From positions 1 through 25,316 of the forward strand of contig JAQUEZ010000080.1 in NCBI GenBank assembly GCA_028684915.1: a DNA stretch of 25,316 bases, given 5' to 3'. This stretch comes from Desulfobulbus sp. GTDB lineage: Bacteria; Desulfobacterota; Desulfobulbia; Desulfobulbales; Desulfobulbaceae. The position numbers and the translations under genes were made by a program. Positions 1 to 8,343 of this stretch are shown here, piece after piece. Position 1 is the stretch's first letter. Every line of letters starts with the position of its first letter. The notes under the pieces were generated by a model. It did not search any database and was not told the DNA's origin. It was given only the letters and a program-made list of their open reading frames with translations.

Positions 1-98
1 CAGCACGGGTACCCAGCTGGTGTGTTGTTTGTCTGTCGGATGGTCCGGTTCGCCCGGCCCCTTATAGTCGTCTTTTCATTCAAACAAGGAGCAACATT

Positions 99-1718
99 AT
101 GGCAGGTTTTGTGTATCAGGATCCCTTCCCTCTCGGTAAAGATGAGACCCAATTTCGTTTGTTGGAGGGTTCCGACAAGTATGTTTCCACTGAGACCTTT
201 AATGGTCAGGAAGTACTCAAGGTTGACCCCGAAGGACTGAAAGTGCTGGCAAATCAGGCCATGCGCGAAGTTTCTTTCCGTCTGCGTCCGGCTCATAACG
301 AGCAGGTGGCCAAAATTTTCGCTGACCCCGAATCCTCCCGCAACGACAAGGAAGTTGCCTTTGCCATGCTGCGCAACGCCGAAGTTGCTGCCAGCTATGT
401 GCTGCCGGTCTGTCAGGATACCGGTACCGCTTGTGTTGTTGCCAAAAAAGGGCAGAATGTCTGGACCGGCTGCGACGACGCCGAGCAAATTTCCGCAGGT
501 GTCTACACCACCTACACCGAGGAAAACCTACGTTATTCCCAGAACGCGCCGCTGAATATGTATGACGAGGTCAACACCAAGACCAACCTGCCGGCGCAGA
601 TCGATATCTATGCCATCCAAGGCAGCGAGTACAAATTTCTCTTTCTCGCTAAAGGCGGTGGCTCCGGCAACAAGACCTATCTCTATCAGGAGACCAAGGC
701 CCTGCTCAATCCCACCACCTTGAAAAAATTTCTGGTGGAGAAGATGAAAACCCTGGGCACAGCCGCCTGTCCGCCTTATCACATTGCCTTCTGTATCGGT
801 GGCACCTCGGCGGAGAGCTGTCTCAAAAACGTTAAGCTGGCCTCGGCTAAATATCTGGATACTCTGCCCACCAGCGGTAACGAATTGGGCCGTTCCTTCC
901 GTGATGTGGAATTGGAAAAAGAGCTCTTGGAAGAGGCCCAAAAGCTCGGCCTCGGCGCTCAGTTTGGCGGCAAATATTTTGCCCATGATATCCGCGTAAT
1001 CCGTATGTCCCGCCACGGTGCTTCCTGTCCGGTGGGTATGGGCGTGTCCTGCTCGGCCGACCGCAATATCAAGGCGAAGATCAATAAGGACGGTCTCTGG
1101 ATCGAGCAGATGGATGCCGATCCCGGTCGCTTGATCCCGGCCGAGTACCGTGACCGTAAAGGCGGGCATCAGGTGAAGATCGATCTGAATCAACCGATCG
1201 CCAATGTTCTCGCCGAGCTGACCAAACACCCGGTTTCCACGGTTCTCTCGCTCACCGGAACCATCATCGTTGGTCGCGATATTGCCCACGCCAAGTGGAA
1301 AGAGCTGCTCGACGCTGGCAAACCACTGCCCGAGTACCTCAAAAACCATCCGGTCTACTATGCAGGCCCAGCCAAGACCCCTGCAGGCAAACCCTCCGGT
1401 TCTTTTGGCCCGACCACGGCGGGTCGTATGGACAGCTACGTGGATCTGTTCCAGTCCAAGGGCGGTTCTATGGTCATGATCGCCAAGGGAAACCGTTCTC
1501 AGCAGGTTACCGATGCGTGCAAGAAGCACGGTGGTTTTTATCTGGGCTCCATCGGTGGGCCAGCTGCGCTGCTTGCCGAGGAGAACATTAAGAAGGTTGA
1601 GTGTATCGATTATCCGGAATTGGGTATGGAAGCTGTTTGGAAGATCGAGGTTGTCGACTTCCCCGCATTCATCCTTGTGGACGACAAGGGTAACGACTTC
1701 TTTAAAAGCTTATTATAA
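99..1718 (+). CDS. fumA: Class I fumarate hydratase (4Fe-4S), single-chain FumA/FumB type
   Basis: Interconverts fumarate and malate in the cytoplasm. The 539-residue product has the single-chain class I form (E. coli FumA is about 548 residues), not the split alpha/beta form common in many anaerobes. The three expected iron-sulfur ligands fall at C105 (in [10 protein letters not shown]), C224 (in [10 protein letters not shown]) and C318 (in [11 protein letters not shown]), the numbering known for FumA. The C-terminal beta part carries [35 protein letters not shown] and [21 protein letters not shown]. The ATG at 99 is preceded by AAGGAG at 86-91. A hairpin follows the stop. In a sulfate reducer or propionate former it would act in a TCA or succinate pathway, but no other gene of such a pathway is in view. 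The labile cluster fits an anaerobe. Function is very secure; the fumA versus fumB label is arbitrary. Confidence 0.97.
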   Translation: MAGFVYQDPFPLGKDETQFRLLEGSDKYVSTETFNGQEVLKVDPEGLKVLANQAMREVSFRLRPAHNEQVAKIFADPESSRNDKEVAFAMLRNAEVAASYVLPVCQDTGTACVVAKKGQNVWTGCDDAEQISAGVYTTYTEENLRYSQNAPLNMYDEVNTKTNLPAQIDIYAIQGSEYKFLFLAKGGGSGNKTYLYQETKALLNPTTLKKFLVEKMKTLGTAACPPYHIAFCIGGTSAESCLKNVKLASAKYLDTLPTSGNELGRSFRDVELEKELLEEAQKLGLGAQFGGKYFAHDIRVIRMSRHGASCPVGMGVSCSADRNIKAKINKDGLWIEQMDADPGRLIPAEYRDRKGGHQVKIDLNQPIANVLAELTKHPVSTVLSLTGTIIVGRDIAHAKWKELLDAGKPLPEYLKNHPVYYAGPAKTPAGKPSGSFGPTTAGRMDSYVDLFQSKGGSMVMIAKGNRSQQVTDACKKHGGFYLGSIGGPAALLAEENIKKVECIDYPELGMEAVWKIEVVDFPAFILVDDKGNDFFKSLL

Positions 1719-1773
1719 TGCAGGCACGATGCGGGTGGATAGGTAAGCTATCTGCACCGTAGCTTACACCTTT

Positions 1774-1810
1774 AAAACCGGCAGTCGGGCCCCTTCCCGC
1801 TGCCGGTTTT
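1774..1810 (+). terminator. Hairpin after fumarase, possible terminator or attenuator
   Basis: A perfect 11-bp inverted repeat (1774-1784 with 1800-1810) starts with AAAACC and ends with GGTTTT, enclosing a short CGGG/CCCG inner stem. The downstream U stretch is only the four Ts of the stem itself, then CTACTCC, so termination may be partial. It ends 15 bases before the next start codon, so the downstream gene probably depends on read-through or on a promoter not recognised here. Confidence 0.65.
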
Positions 1811-1825
1811 CTACTCCAGAGGATT

Positions 1826-2497
1826 ATGGACGATCTGAAAACCTCCGAGGCTTGGCGAATCTTTCGCATCCAGGCCGAACTGATCGATGGCATCGAGACC
1901 CTCAACGATCTTGGCCCGGCGGTCTCTATCTTCGGTGGCGCCCGTTTTGGCGAGGACTCTCCCTATTACGCGGCCGCGCAAACCACGGCCTCTCTGCTCA
2001 CTCAGATGCAACTAGCAGTGATTACCGGTGGTGGCCCAGGAATTATGGAGGCGGCCAGCCGTGGCTGCTTCGAGGCTGGTGGGACCTCGGTGGGGCTCAA
2101 TATTACTCTGCCTCGGGAGCAGCATCCCAACCATTATCAAAACCGTAGTTTGACGTTTCGCTATTTTTTTATCAGAAAACTCATGTTTGTTCGTTATGCT
2201 ATGGGCTATGTTATCTTTCCCGGTGGTTTCGGCACTATGGATGAGTTTTTCGAATCACTGACCCTGATGCAGACCAAAAAAATCCGCCGTTTTCCGATCA
2301 TCCTCTTCGGTACCAGTTACTGGCAGGGGCTGGTCGATTGGATCCGGTCGCAGCTATTGCCCCATAAATCGATCGCTCCTGATGATATGGACCTGTTTCA
2401 CCTGGCCGATACACCGGAGAGCGTTGCCGAAATCATGCAGGGATATATCGAACAGTGTCGACAGTACGAGGGGGATCAGCGCCGAATTTTGTTTTGA
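1826..2497 (+). CDS. LOG family protein (TIGR00730-type nucleotide 5'-monophosphate phosphoribohydrolase)
   Basis: Predicted cytoplasmic Rossmann-fold enzyme of the LOG/lysine-decarboxylase-like family. Characterised members hydrolyse cytokinin or purine riboside 5'-monophosphates to the free base and ribose 5-phosphate. Visible signatures are FGGARFGEDSPYY near residues 35-47, GGGPGIMEA from G68, and the diagnostic PGGFGTMDE at 132-140. The length of 223 residues is usual. The start at 1826 has AGAGGA at 1818-1823, closely spaced. It lies immediately behind the fumarase hairpin and 47 bases before a nitroreductase, so those two may be co-transcribed. The substrate cannot be read from sequence. 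Older annotation as lysine decarboxylase would be wrong for this family. Confidence 0.9.
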   Translation: MDDLKTSEAWRIFRIQAELIDGIETLNDLGPAVSIFGGARFGEDSPYYAAAQTTASLLTQMQLAVITGGGPGIMEAASRGCFEAGGTSVGLNITLPREQHPNHYQNRSLTFRYFFIRKLMFVRYAMGYVIFPGGFGTMDEFFESLTLMQTKKIRRFPIILFGTSYWQGLVDWIRSQLLPHKSIAPDDMDLFHLADTPESVAEIMQGYIEQCRQYEGDQRRILF

Positions 2498-2544
2498 GCA
2501 CAGAGCTGCCGTCATGTCCTTTTAGTGTTTGGAGAGTAAGTACT

Positions 2545-3063
2545 ATGAATCCCGTTTTAAAGAGCCTTTTCGCCCGTCGCAGTATCCGAAAATATACCCA
2601 GGAAAGGATACCGGATACCCTGATCAATGATTTGTTGGAGGCAGCCATGGCTGCCCCCTCTGCCATGGCCAAGAATCCCTGGCATTTCATTGCCCTCCGG
2701 TCTCGCCCAACCATCGATCAACTGGCAAACTGCTTACCTAACGGCAAGATGCTCAGCGGGGCCACTGCTGCCCTGTTGGTTTGTGGCGACATTAACCAGG
2801 CCCATGACCGGGAGCTGTCGTTTTTGCTCCAGGATCTCAGCGCTGCGATCGAAAATATTCTTCTGGCTGCAAGCATGCTCGGGCTGGGCGCCTGTTGGTT
2901 GGGGATTCATCCTCGCGAAGAGCGGATAGCTGCGGTCAGCAAGGCTTTCTGCCTGCCAGAGGGCATCATCCCGGTGGCTGGCATTTCGCTTGGTTGGCCT
3001 GCTGAAGAAAAAGAGAGCCGCACCCGTTTCAACAGGGAACAGGTGCATGTTGAGTTGTGGTGA
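2545..3063 (+). CDS. Nitroreductase family FMN-dependent oxidoreductase
   Basis: A 172-residue member of the nitroreductase fold: small homodimeric flavoproteins using FMN and NAD(P)H. The N-terminal R11-R12-S13-I-R-K-Y phosphate-binding motif, APSAMAKNPWHF around residues 32-43, and G113-L-G-A-C-W-L-G-I of the FMN site are all present. The ATG at 2545 is chosen because GGAGAG lies at 2531-2536 and because the domain begins there (MNPVLKSLFARRSIRKY). An in-frame extension back to 2455 would overlap the LOG gene and adds no domain sequence. It probably shares a transcript with the LOG gene. No substrate can be assigned; members reduce nitroaromatics, quinones or flavins. A small hairpin at 3126-3148 follows. 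Confidence 0.9.
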   Translation: MNPVLKSLFARRSIRKYTQERIPDTLINDLLEAAMAAPSAMAKNPWHFIALRSRPTIDQLANCLPNGKMLSGATAALLVCGDINQAHDRELSFLLQDLSAAIENILLAASMLGLGACWLGIHPREERIAAVSKAFCLPEGIIPVAGISLGWPAEEKESRTRFNREQVHVELW

Positions 3064-3519
3064 TCAAGTTATTCTTCGCTGAACCCCCCTTCTTCTGTCG
3101 CTTTATTGCGACTGCAGGGGCGCGTGGCCTGATTGATTACATCAGGCCGAGTCTTGTTCGCACAGGCAAATATATTAGGTCAAAAACCTGCCATTAAAGG
3201 AAGTTGCCGTGCGATCTCTGGGAATCCCCTTGCCCTCAGTGTGCTTAAGCGCCGTCATAGCCTCTGCTGTACGTCACGTCGTTGTCTCTTTTGGGCAACA
3301 GTCGATACGAGTTTGAGTTTTTTTTTCTCTAGCAGGTGATGACTCAGAGAGGCCGAAGTGATTGTCCTGTAAGGGTTTCATGTTTTTTTGGGGAAAATTG
3401 TCCATAGATTATGCATCTGTGCGCTCCCGAATGAGAAAGTGGCCCCTCCCCTTCATTCCGGCACGGTCACTGCTTTACGCTACAGAGGCTTTTTTTCTCC
3501 CAATTATCCAAGGAAAATA
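3064..3519. other. 456-base non-coding stretch before the PKD/lectin-repeat gene
   Basis: No convincing gene. It holds an 8-bp GGCCTGAT/ATCAGGCC hairpin (3126-3133 with 3141-3148) without a U tract, possibly marking the end of the nitroreductase transcript. A run of nine Ts lies at 3318-3326 and a second T run near 3385. The frame of the following gene stays open back to a GTG/ATG-like codon at 3388, but the secretion signal begins at 3520. No clear promoter or known riboswitch fold was recognised. The length leaves room for a small RNA or a long leader, but nothing positively supports one. Confidence 0.5.
3126..3148 (+). terminator. Weak hairpin downstream of nitroreductase gene
   Basis: GGCCTGAT at 3126-3133 pairs perfectly with ATCAGGCC at 3141-3148 around a 7-base loop. 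It lies 63 bases beyond the nitroreductase stop. There is no following T run, so intrinsic termination is doubtful. Confidence 0.35.
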
Positions 3520-5274
3520 ATGTTTTATCAACTAATCCGAGTTGTTCTTCCCGTTATCTGCTGCCTGCCGTTTTATGCCCTGGCTGCGGAGAGTCGGTCC
3601 ATCCATATCGAATGGGGGTATACGCCGCCAAGTGAACCTGCAGTGATAGGATTCAAACTGTACCAGGAGGGGGCCGTTGCCTGTCAGGTGAAGGACTCCA
3701 CGGCTACGGCCATGGACTGCGAAGTAACTCTCTACAGCAACCCCACCAATTTCACTCTCACCGCAATGTTTGCCGACGGTACGGAAAGTCCCCATTCCGC
3801 CCCTTTTGCTTTTGCGGGGAGTGATGAGGTCCTTTTGCCCGCAAGCGGCGGGACTGTTAGTAAAATTACCGCGCCGACAGCCCGGATCAGCACCAGTGTA
3901 GCTGCTGGCACCTGTCCTTTGACCGTTACCTTTGACGCCTCTGGCTCTTCTTCCACTGCTGGTTTGGCGGTTGTTGGTTTTCTCTGGGATTTTGGAGACG
4001 GCGGAACAGGCAAGACGGCCATCGCCAGCCATGTCTACAGGGAGCCAGGGACTTACAACGCGAAATTAACCGTGACTGACGTAAGGGGCCTGCAGAATTC
4101 GGTCACCACGCCTATCGTTGTCGCTGAAGCGGTTGGCGCACCGGCTACAACTCAAGGGCGTGATAAAAGCGGCGGCACAGGCCTTGCTGCCGCAAACAAT
4201 GGAGTGGCTATCGCCGCAGTGGGTGCTGCCGTATCCGCATCGCCGGTTCATGTAACACCCGTGCATTTAGAGGTTGGTGATATTCAGGTTGTAAGTGATT
4301 GGGTACGGGTCTCTTTTGCAGAGCCTTACAACCAGCCTATTGTTGTGGCGGGGCCTCCGCAATCCGCTGATCCTGATCCCTGTACGGTAAGGATCAGGAA
4401 TGTTACTCGCCAAGGATTTGATATTCGCCTGACCGAATGGCCCTATCAGGATGGGGTGCATACCCAGGAAAAAGTAAGTTATCTGGTGTTGGAGAAGGGA
4501 AGAAGCATGCTTGAAGACGGCACTGTTGTCGTGGCAGGGGCGTTTACCGGATCAACCAGCTGGCAAAAGGTTTCCTTTCCGGTATCCTTTAGCCAAACGC
4601 CTGTGGTGTTGACTACCCCGACCTCGGTTAAGGACAGTAAGGCGGTTACAGGCCGGGTCCTCCCGGTTCGCTCAGGTTTTTCGTATCTCCTGATGGCTCA
4701 GGAAAAAGCGGGCACTTCTGTTCATAAGTCGGAAACCGTTCATTATGTGGCTTGGGCTGCGGGCAAGGCAAGCCAGGATGCAATCCGATATGAAGCGGTT
4801 GTGGGCGATTCATTAATTAGTAATGCCTGGAAGAGTATAAGGGTGCAGAGTCGCTTTCTACAGCCCCCCTCGCTTTTTGCCGAGATGCGGACTCGAGCCG
4901 GTTTGAATACGGCCGCTCTTCGTTTGCAGAAGTTGTCCAAATCAGGGTTCCAGGTCAAGGTCCAGGAAGAGCAATCCTTGGATAACGAGGTGGCGCATTT
5001 GGGGGAAAAGATCAGCTACCTGGCCCTCGCCCCCACAGGGCCTGTACGATTGGCTTCCTTTTCCTGGGATTTTGATCGGGAACTCGAAAACACCATCTCC
5101 GGCTTTCAAATTTTGGCCAATGGTGAGGAGCTTTGCGCAACTGATGATCCTGAGGCTAGAGCGTTGAGTTGTACGATTATAGCGCCTTCCCAGGAAACCA
5201 AATTTTCCATTGACGCCATTATGGGTGGAGATGCGCTGAGTGGAAAATCGAATACGATCACCTATTCTCCGTAA
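3520..5274 (+). CDS. Secreted protein with FN3-like, PKD and three H-type-lectin-like repeats
   Basis: No characterised homologue is recognised. The start at 3520 is chosen because AGGAAA lies at 3511-3516 and because residues 1-22 form a Sec signal (MFYQLIRVV, hydrophobic core, then FYALA before AES). The mature chain is all beta. Residues about 24-100 are an FN3-like domain with IEWGY, IGFKLY and two cysteines. Residues about 121-203 are a PKD domain with W156-D-F-G-D-G and EPGTYNAKLTVTD. Residues 248-327, 328-415 and 416-507 are three related repeats. Each has W..V.F-like, G-F-x-(I/Y/V)...E and H..E.(V/I).Y elements resembling H-type lectin domains. Residues 508-584 repeat the N-terminal domain (FSWDF, SGFQILANGEELC). 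No membrane anchor, sortase motif or catalytic triad is seen. A role in binding surface glycans or polymers is inference. It is transcribed alone and ends facing the lactate cluster. Confidence 0.85.
   Translation: MFYQLIRVVLPVICCLPFYALAAESRSIHIEWGYTPPSEPAVIGFKLYQEGAVACQVKDSTATAMDCEVTLYSNPTNFTLTAMFADGTESPHSAPFAFAGSDEVLLPASGGTVSKITAPTARISTSVAAGTCPLTVTFDASGSSSTAGLAVVGFLWDFGDGGTGKTAIASHVYREPGTYNAKLTVTDVRGLQNSVTTPIVVAEAVGAPATTQGRDKSGGTGLAAANNGVAIAAVGAAVSASPVHVTPVHLEVGDIQVVSDWVRVSFAEPYNQPIVVAGPPQSADPDPCTVRIRNVTRQGFDIRLTEWPYQDGVHTQEKVSYLVLEKGRSMLEDGTVVVAGAFTGSTSWQKVSFPVSFSQTPVVLTTPTSVKDSKAVTGRVLPVRSGFSYLLMAQEKAGTSVHKSETVHYVAWAAGKASQDAIRYEAVVGDSLISNAWKSIRVQSRFLQPPSLFAEMRTRAGLNTAALRLQKLSKSGFQVKVQEEQSLDNEVAHLGEKISYLALAPTGPVRLASFSWDFDRELENTISGFQILANGEELCATDDPEARALSCTIIAPSQETKFSIDAIMGGDALSGKSNTITYSP
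4261..5040 (+). repeat. Three tandem H-type-lectin-like protein repeats inside the PKD protein
   Basis: Translation shows three divergent repeats: nucleotides 4261-4500, 4501-4764 and 4765-5040. Aligned landmarks are SDWVRVSF / TSWQKVSF / NAWKSIRV, then QPIVV / TPVVL / PPSLF, then GFDIRLTE / GFSYLLMAQE / GFQVKVQEE, then HTQEKVSYLVLE / HKSETVHYVAWA / HLGEKISYLALA. The DNA itself is not obviously repeated, so the duplication is old. H-type lectin assignment rests on the W...F / GF...E / H..E..Y pattern from memory of that family. Confidence 0.65.
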
Positions 5275-5436
5275 TTGTCGGTCTTGTAAGCACTCTTAAA
5301 AACGACGGCCCGATTTTCGTAACAGCCTGTATCTGCGTTGTGTAACAACGTCTCGAATTTTATTTTCTTCGAGGCGGTTCTCATTGGCATAGTGTGAGTT
5401 ACACCAGCAACCGCTGGCAAACAATCGGTCAAAGAA

Positions 5437-5471
5437 AAAGGGGGCCAAGGAATATTTCCTTGGCCCCCTTT
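5437..5471 (-). terminator. Strong intrinsic terminator of the glcDF transcript, shared by convergent genes
   Basis: A perfect 16-bp inverted repeat (5437-5452 with 5456-5471) around a 3-base loop. On the minus strand it ends in a T-rich tail (complement of CAAAGAAAAA), 31 bases after the glcF stop. Because it lies between convergent genes and ends in TTT on the plus strand too, it may also stop the PKD-gene transcript. Confidence 0.9.
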
Positions 5472-5501
5472 CTGGTGGAGGAACAGCGAGTGATGGTGCG
5501 T

Positions 5502-6815
5502 TTAACGTTCTTTACGGTAGGACTGAGCCAGCAGGGAGATGTAATGAACGACATCCTGTTGGCCGCCGCAGCGGTTGACGTTATCGAGTAACTGCATCAT
5601 GCAGGCCGGGCAACCGGTGGACACGGTATCGGCCTGGGTGTTCTTAATGTCATCGGCTTTTTTCTTGCCAATGGCTGATGAGGTCTCGTAGTGAGAGAGG
5701 ACAAAAGACCCACCGCTCCCGCAACATGCATCCGGGGCCGACATTTCCTTGAAGGTCAGTCCGGGGATGGATTTGAGGATCTCGCGCGGCTCGGCAAAGA
5801 CCTTCATCGACTTCTTCAGATGGCAGGGATCGTGATAGGTCACCGTCTTTTCAATCCGACCTTTGGGCTCACGCAGCTTGATCACCTTGGTGAGAAAGGT
5901 TGAGATGTCGTAGGTCTTCTTGGACCACTCCTTGGCTTTAGGCCCGTAGACCGGATCGTTCGCCAACAGCTCCACGTAGTCGTGCTGCCAGGCCCCGCCG
6001 CAGGAACCACAACCGGTGATCAGATAGTCGCAGTCAGTGGCGTCGAAGGTGTCGATGTTGTTTTTTGCCAGTTTTCTCACGGTGTCGATATCACCATGAA
6101 CCAGCACCGGCACACCGCAGCAATTCTGTCCTTTGGGAATGTGGACTTCGATATTGTTGGCGGTCAATACATCGATCAAATCCTTACCGGAATCCGGGTA
6201 AAAATAGTTGAGCGAATCGCCGGTGAAAAAGGCCACCTTGATCGTGGATCCGGGGGCACGGACAATCTCCGAAACCCGATCCCGCAGCGGGGTGATCGAA
6301 AGCGAGGGCATCTGGCGATCGCCGTCAAAGCCGATCGGGGTGCCCACTTTGGCAAAGGCGGCTCTTGGTGAGATGGCCTTGCCGCCTTTCTCTGATTTAA
6401 ATGCCAGCCCCTGCATGGCTGCACCGACACGGAGCCCGGCGTCAAAAAGTTTGGGGTGCTTGAGGGTGGAAAAGATGGCTTTTTTGAGCCAGGGGAGACC
6501 ATTTTTCCGCACCAGCGCAGCCCGCAGGGCCAGCATAATTCGGTCAAAGTTGACCTTGGTTGGACAGGCGGTCATGCAGGATTTGCAGACCAGGCAATTA
6601 AACAGCATTTCGTACACCTGCGGATCGTCCAACTCCAACTCACCGGCCAGGATAGCCTCGGCCACGGCAATCTTAGATCGGGTCACGGCGGACTCAACCT
6701 TTTCGGCCCCGTACACCGGACAAACGGCCATGCAGTTGCCGCATTTCATGCACTTGTCCAGCTCTTCCTGAACAATCGCTAAATCGTCATGGTAGGTTTT
6801 ATCGGTAACAGCCAT
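5502..6815 (-). CDS. glcF: (Fe-S)-binding subunit of D-lactate/glycolate dehydrogenase, GlcF-like
   Basis: Predicted electron-transfer partner of the adjacent FAD subunit, passing electrons from D-lactate (or glycolate) oxidation toward a membrane or soluble acceptor. The 437 residues begin with two 4Fe-4S motifs: C22-C25-C28-C32 (CMKCGNCMAVCP) and C74-C77-C80-C84 (CLVCKSCMTACP). Two CCG (heterodisulfide-reductase-like) domains follow, with C232-C233 (QNCCGVPV), GCGSC, YHDPCHL, C364-C365 (ACCGSGGS) and GCPACMMQL. No transmembrane helix is visible, so the subunit is cytoplasmic or peripheral. Its start lies 3 bases after the glcD stop, with GGGAGA inside the end of glcD, indicating translational coupling. 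The E. coli protein is of similar length. It corresponds in order and type to the Fe-S partner of the Desulfovibrio D-lactate dehydrogenase. The physiological substrate is inferred from the neighbouring permease and lut genes; the electron acceptor is unknown. Confidence 0.88.
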   Translation of the reverse strand: MAVTDKTYHDDLAIVQEELDKCMKCGNCMAVCPVYGAEKVESAVTRSKIAVAEAILAGELELDDPQVYEMLFNCLVCKSCMTACPTKVNFDRIMLALRAALVRKNGLPWLKKAIFSTLKHPKLFDAGLRVGAAMQGLAFKSEKGGKAISPRAAFAKVGTPIGFDGDRQMPSLSITPLRDRVSEIVRAPGSTIKVAFFTGDSLNYFYPDSGKDLIDVLTANNIEVHIPKGQNCCGVPVLVHGDIDTVRKLAKNNIDTFDATDCDYLITGCGSCGGAWQHDYVELLANDPVYGPKAKEWSKKTYDISTFLTKVIKLREPKGRIEKTVTYHDPCHLKKSMKVFAEPREILKSIPGLTFKEMSAPDACCGSGGSFVLSHYETSSAIGKKKADDIKNTQADTVSTGCPACMMQLLDNVNRCGGQQDVVHYISLLAQSYRKER

Positions 6816-6818
6816 GGC

Positions 6819-8213
6819 TTAGTTCTCCCGTACAGGAACCATTTTCCCAGGATTGAGGATGTATTCGGGATCAAGGGATTGTTTGATGCTGGCCATGAGG
6901 TTGAGGCCGCTCTGGCCAAGCTCGTCACCGAGATATTTCATTTTAGCCACACCGATACCGTGCTCACCGGAGAGGGTGCCACCGAAATCAAGGGCCGCCT
7001 TGAAGATCTCATCGACCGCTTTGTGCATCCGGGCCATTTCATCGGCGTTGTTTTTGTCGCAGAGAATGGTCGGGTGCAGGTTACCGTCACCGGCATGGCC
7101 AAAGGTTCCGAGGGTGAGATTGTATTTTTTGCCGATTTCCTGACAGGTGATCAGCATTTCGGTAATGCGTGAACGGGGTACGGTGGCGTCCTCAAGGATG
7201 ACCGTGTTGTTGAGGGAGGCCAGTGCAGGCAGGGCATTCCGCCGGGCAGTCCACAACTGATCGCGTTCTTGATCGGACTCTGCAATTTTGAGATCGCCGT
7301 TATTTTCGGTGACCACCTTCATCACTGCCTCTGCCTCGGCATTGACGACATCCGCGGACATACCGTCCACCTCGATCAGCAACAGGGCTTCGGCATCAAC
7401 TGGCAGACCGATGTGGGCAAAATCTTCAACAGTCTGGATGGTCATGCGGTCCATGATCTCCAGGGTCGCAGGGATAACCTGGGCGGCGATGATGCCGGCG
7501 ACACTGTTACCGGCGTCGGCCAGAGTTTTGAACATGCCCATCATGGTGCGGCGGTATTTTGGTGCCGGGATCAGCTTGGCGGTGAGTTCGGTAATGATGC
7601 CCAGGGTGCCTTCGGAACCGACAAAAAGGTTGGAAAAGTCGTAGGCAGTGACGTTTTTTACGGTCTTGCCGCCGAAACGAACCTTCTCGCCACTAGCTAG
7701 CACAACTTCCATGCCCATGATGTAGTTTTTGGTTACGCCGTATTTCAGGCCGCGCAGACCACCGGAATTCTCGGCCGCGGAACCACCCATGGTGGCGGTG
7801 GCCACGGTGCCTGGGTCTGGAGGATAGATCAGGCCGTGCTGGGCAACCGCGCTGTTGAGGGCATTGATAACCACGCCGGGCTGGACCACGGCGGTGAGGT
7901 TGGCTGGATCTAGATCAAGGATTTTGTTCATCTTCTGGAAGGAGAGAACGATACCTTTCTTCAGCGGAACAGTGCCGCCGCTGAGGTTGGTTCCGGCGCC
8001 TCGGGGATAGATCGCAATTTTGTTGCGACGGGCCAGGCGAACAATCTCCTGAACCATTTCAGCGCTGGTCGGGAGGACGACGACATCCGGGGTCTGCCGG
8101 GGCAGATCTGCGGTGGCATCGTAACTGTAGGCGACCAGGTCTACTTTGCCGGTCAGTACATTCTCTTTTCCTACCAAGGCTTCAAGTTGCTCAATGATCG
8201 TTTGGTCAAGCAT
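6819..8213 (-). CDS. glcD: FAD-linked D-lactate dehydrogenase (GlcD-like)
   Basis: Predicted to oxidise D-lactate to pyruvate (glycolate is an alternative) using FAD, with electrons passed to the next gene product. The 464 residues hold an FAD-binding PCMH domain: PRGAGTNLSGGTVP, PPDPGTVATATMGGSAAENS, KYGVTKNYIMGMEVV, FVGSEGTLGIITELTAKLIP. An FAD-oxidase C-terminal domain follows, with GTFGHAGDGNLHPT, GGTLSGEHGIGVAKM and LNPGKMVP. The start at 8213 (MLDQTIIEQLEALVG) is preferred over the in-frame start at 8324 because GAGGAG precedes it by about 10 bases. The 8324 choice would also place the operator/promoter at 8303-8343 inside or beyond the coding start. It is followed 3 bases later by the Fe-S subunit. 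A palindromic operator lies 90 bases upstream. Sequence alone does not separate D-lactate from glycolate; the neighbourhood favours lactate. Confidence 0.88.
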   Translation of the reverse strand: MLDQTIIEQLEALVGKENVLTGKVDLVAYSYDATADLPRQTPDVVVLPTSAEMVQEIVRLARRNKIAIYPRGAGTNLSGGTVPLKKGIVLSFQKMNKILDLDPANLTAVVQPGVVINALNSAVAQHGLIYPPDPGTVATATMGGSAAENSGGLRGLKYGVTKNYIMGMEVVLASGEKVRFGGKTVKNVTAYDFSNLFVGSEGTLGIITELTAKLIPAPKYRRTMMGMFKTLADAGNSVAGIIAAQVIPATLEIMDRMTIQTVEDFAHIGLPVDAEALLLIEVDGMSADVVNAEAEAVMKVVTENNGDLKIAESDQERDQLWTARRNALPALASLNNTVILEDATVPRSRITEMLITCQEIGKKYNLTLGTFGHAGDGNLHPTILCDKNNADEMARMHKAVDEIFKAALDFGGTLSGEHGIGVAKMKYLGDELGQSGLNLMASIKQSLDPEYILNPGKMVPVREN

Positions 8214-8302
8214 TGCGGCGGTTCTCCTCTGCTGCGGACGCATTTGGAATTCACGTTCTCCGCTGCAATCACCTGAATTAAACGATTTAGCTAGCGGAGG
8301 TT

Positions 8303-8319
8303 CATTTGTCTTACCAATT
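8303..8319 (-). promoter_or_regulatory. FadR/LldR-type operator O1 at the glcD promoter
   Basis: On the minus strand the site reads AATTGGTAAGACAAATG, a 17-bp imperfect palindrome with the TGGT-nnn-AC-A core typical of FadR-subfamily GntR regulators. It overlaps the presumed -10 region of the glcD promoter, a position suited to repression. Closely similar sites lie before lctP and lutC. The presumed binder is the regulator encoded at 8624-9373. Confidence 0.65.
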
Positions 8320-8343
8320 ATCATTTGGAAAATGATCTGTCAA
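8315..8343 (-). promoter_or_regulatory. Candidate sigma-70-type promoter of glcDF
   Basis: Minus strand: TTGACA at 8343-8338, then GATAAT at 8322-8317 (15-base spacing) or TAATTG at 8320-8315 (17-base spacing). The -10 candidates run into operator O1. It lies about 100 bases before the glcD start. The -35 match is exact; the -10 choice is uncertain. Confidence 0.55.

Noticed and set aside
1..98. Promoter for fumarase with TATAGT at 63-68
   Set aside because: No acceptable -35 element at normal spacing, and the upstream region is cut by the window edge, so the call is not supportable.
528..1529. 333-codon open frame on the minus strand inside fumarase
   Set aside because: It lies wholly antisense to a very well-supported class I fumarase, has no recognisable domain, and is the usual codon-bias shadow.
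8214..8324. N-terminal extension of glcD to 8324
   Set aside because: It would put the operator and -10 region inside the coding sequence, and the strong ribosome site lies before 8213.
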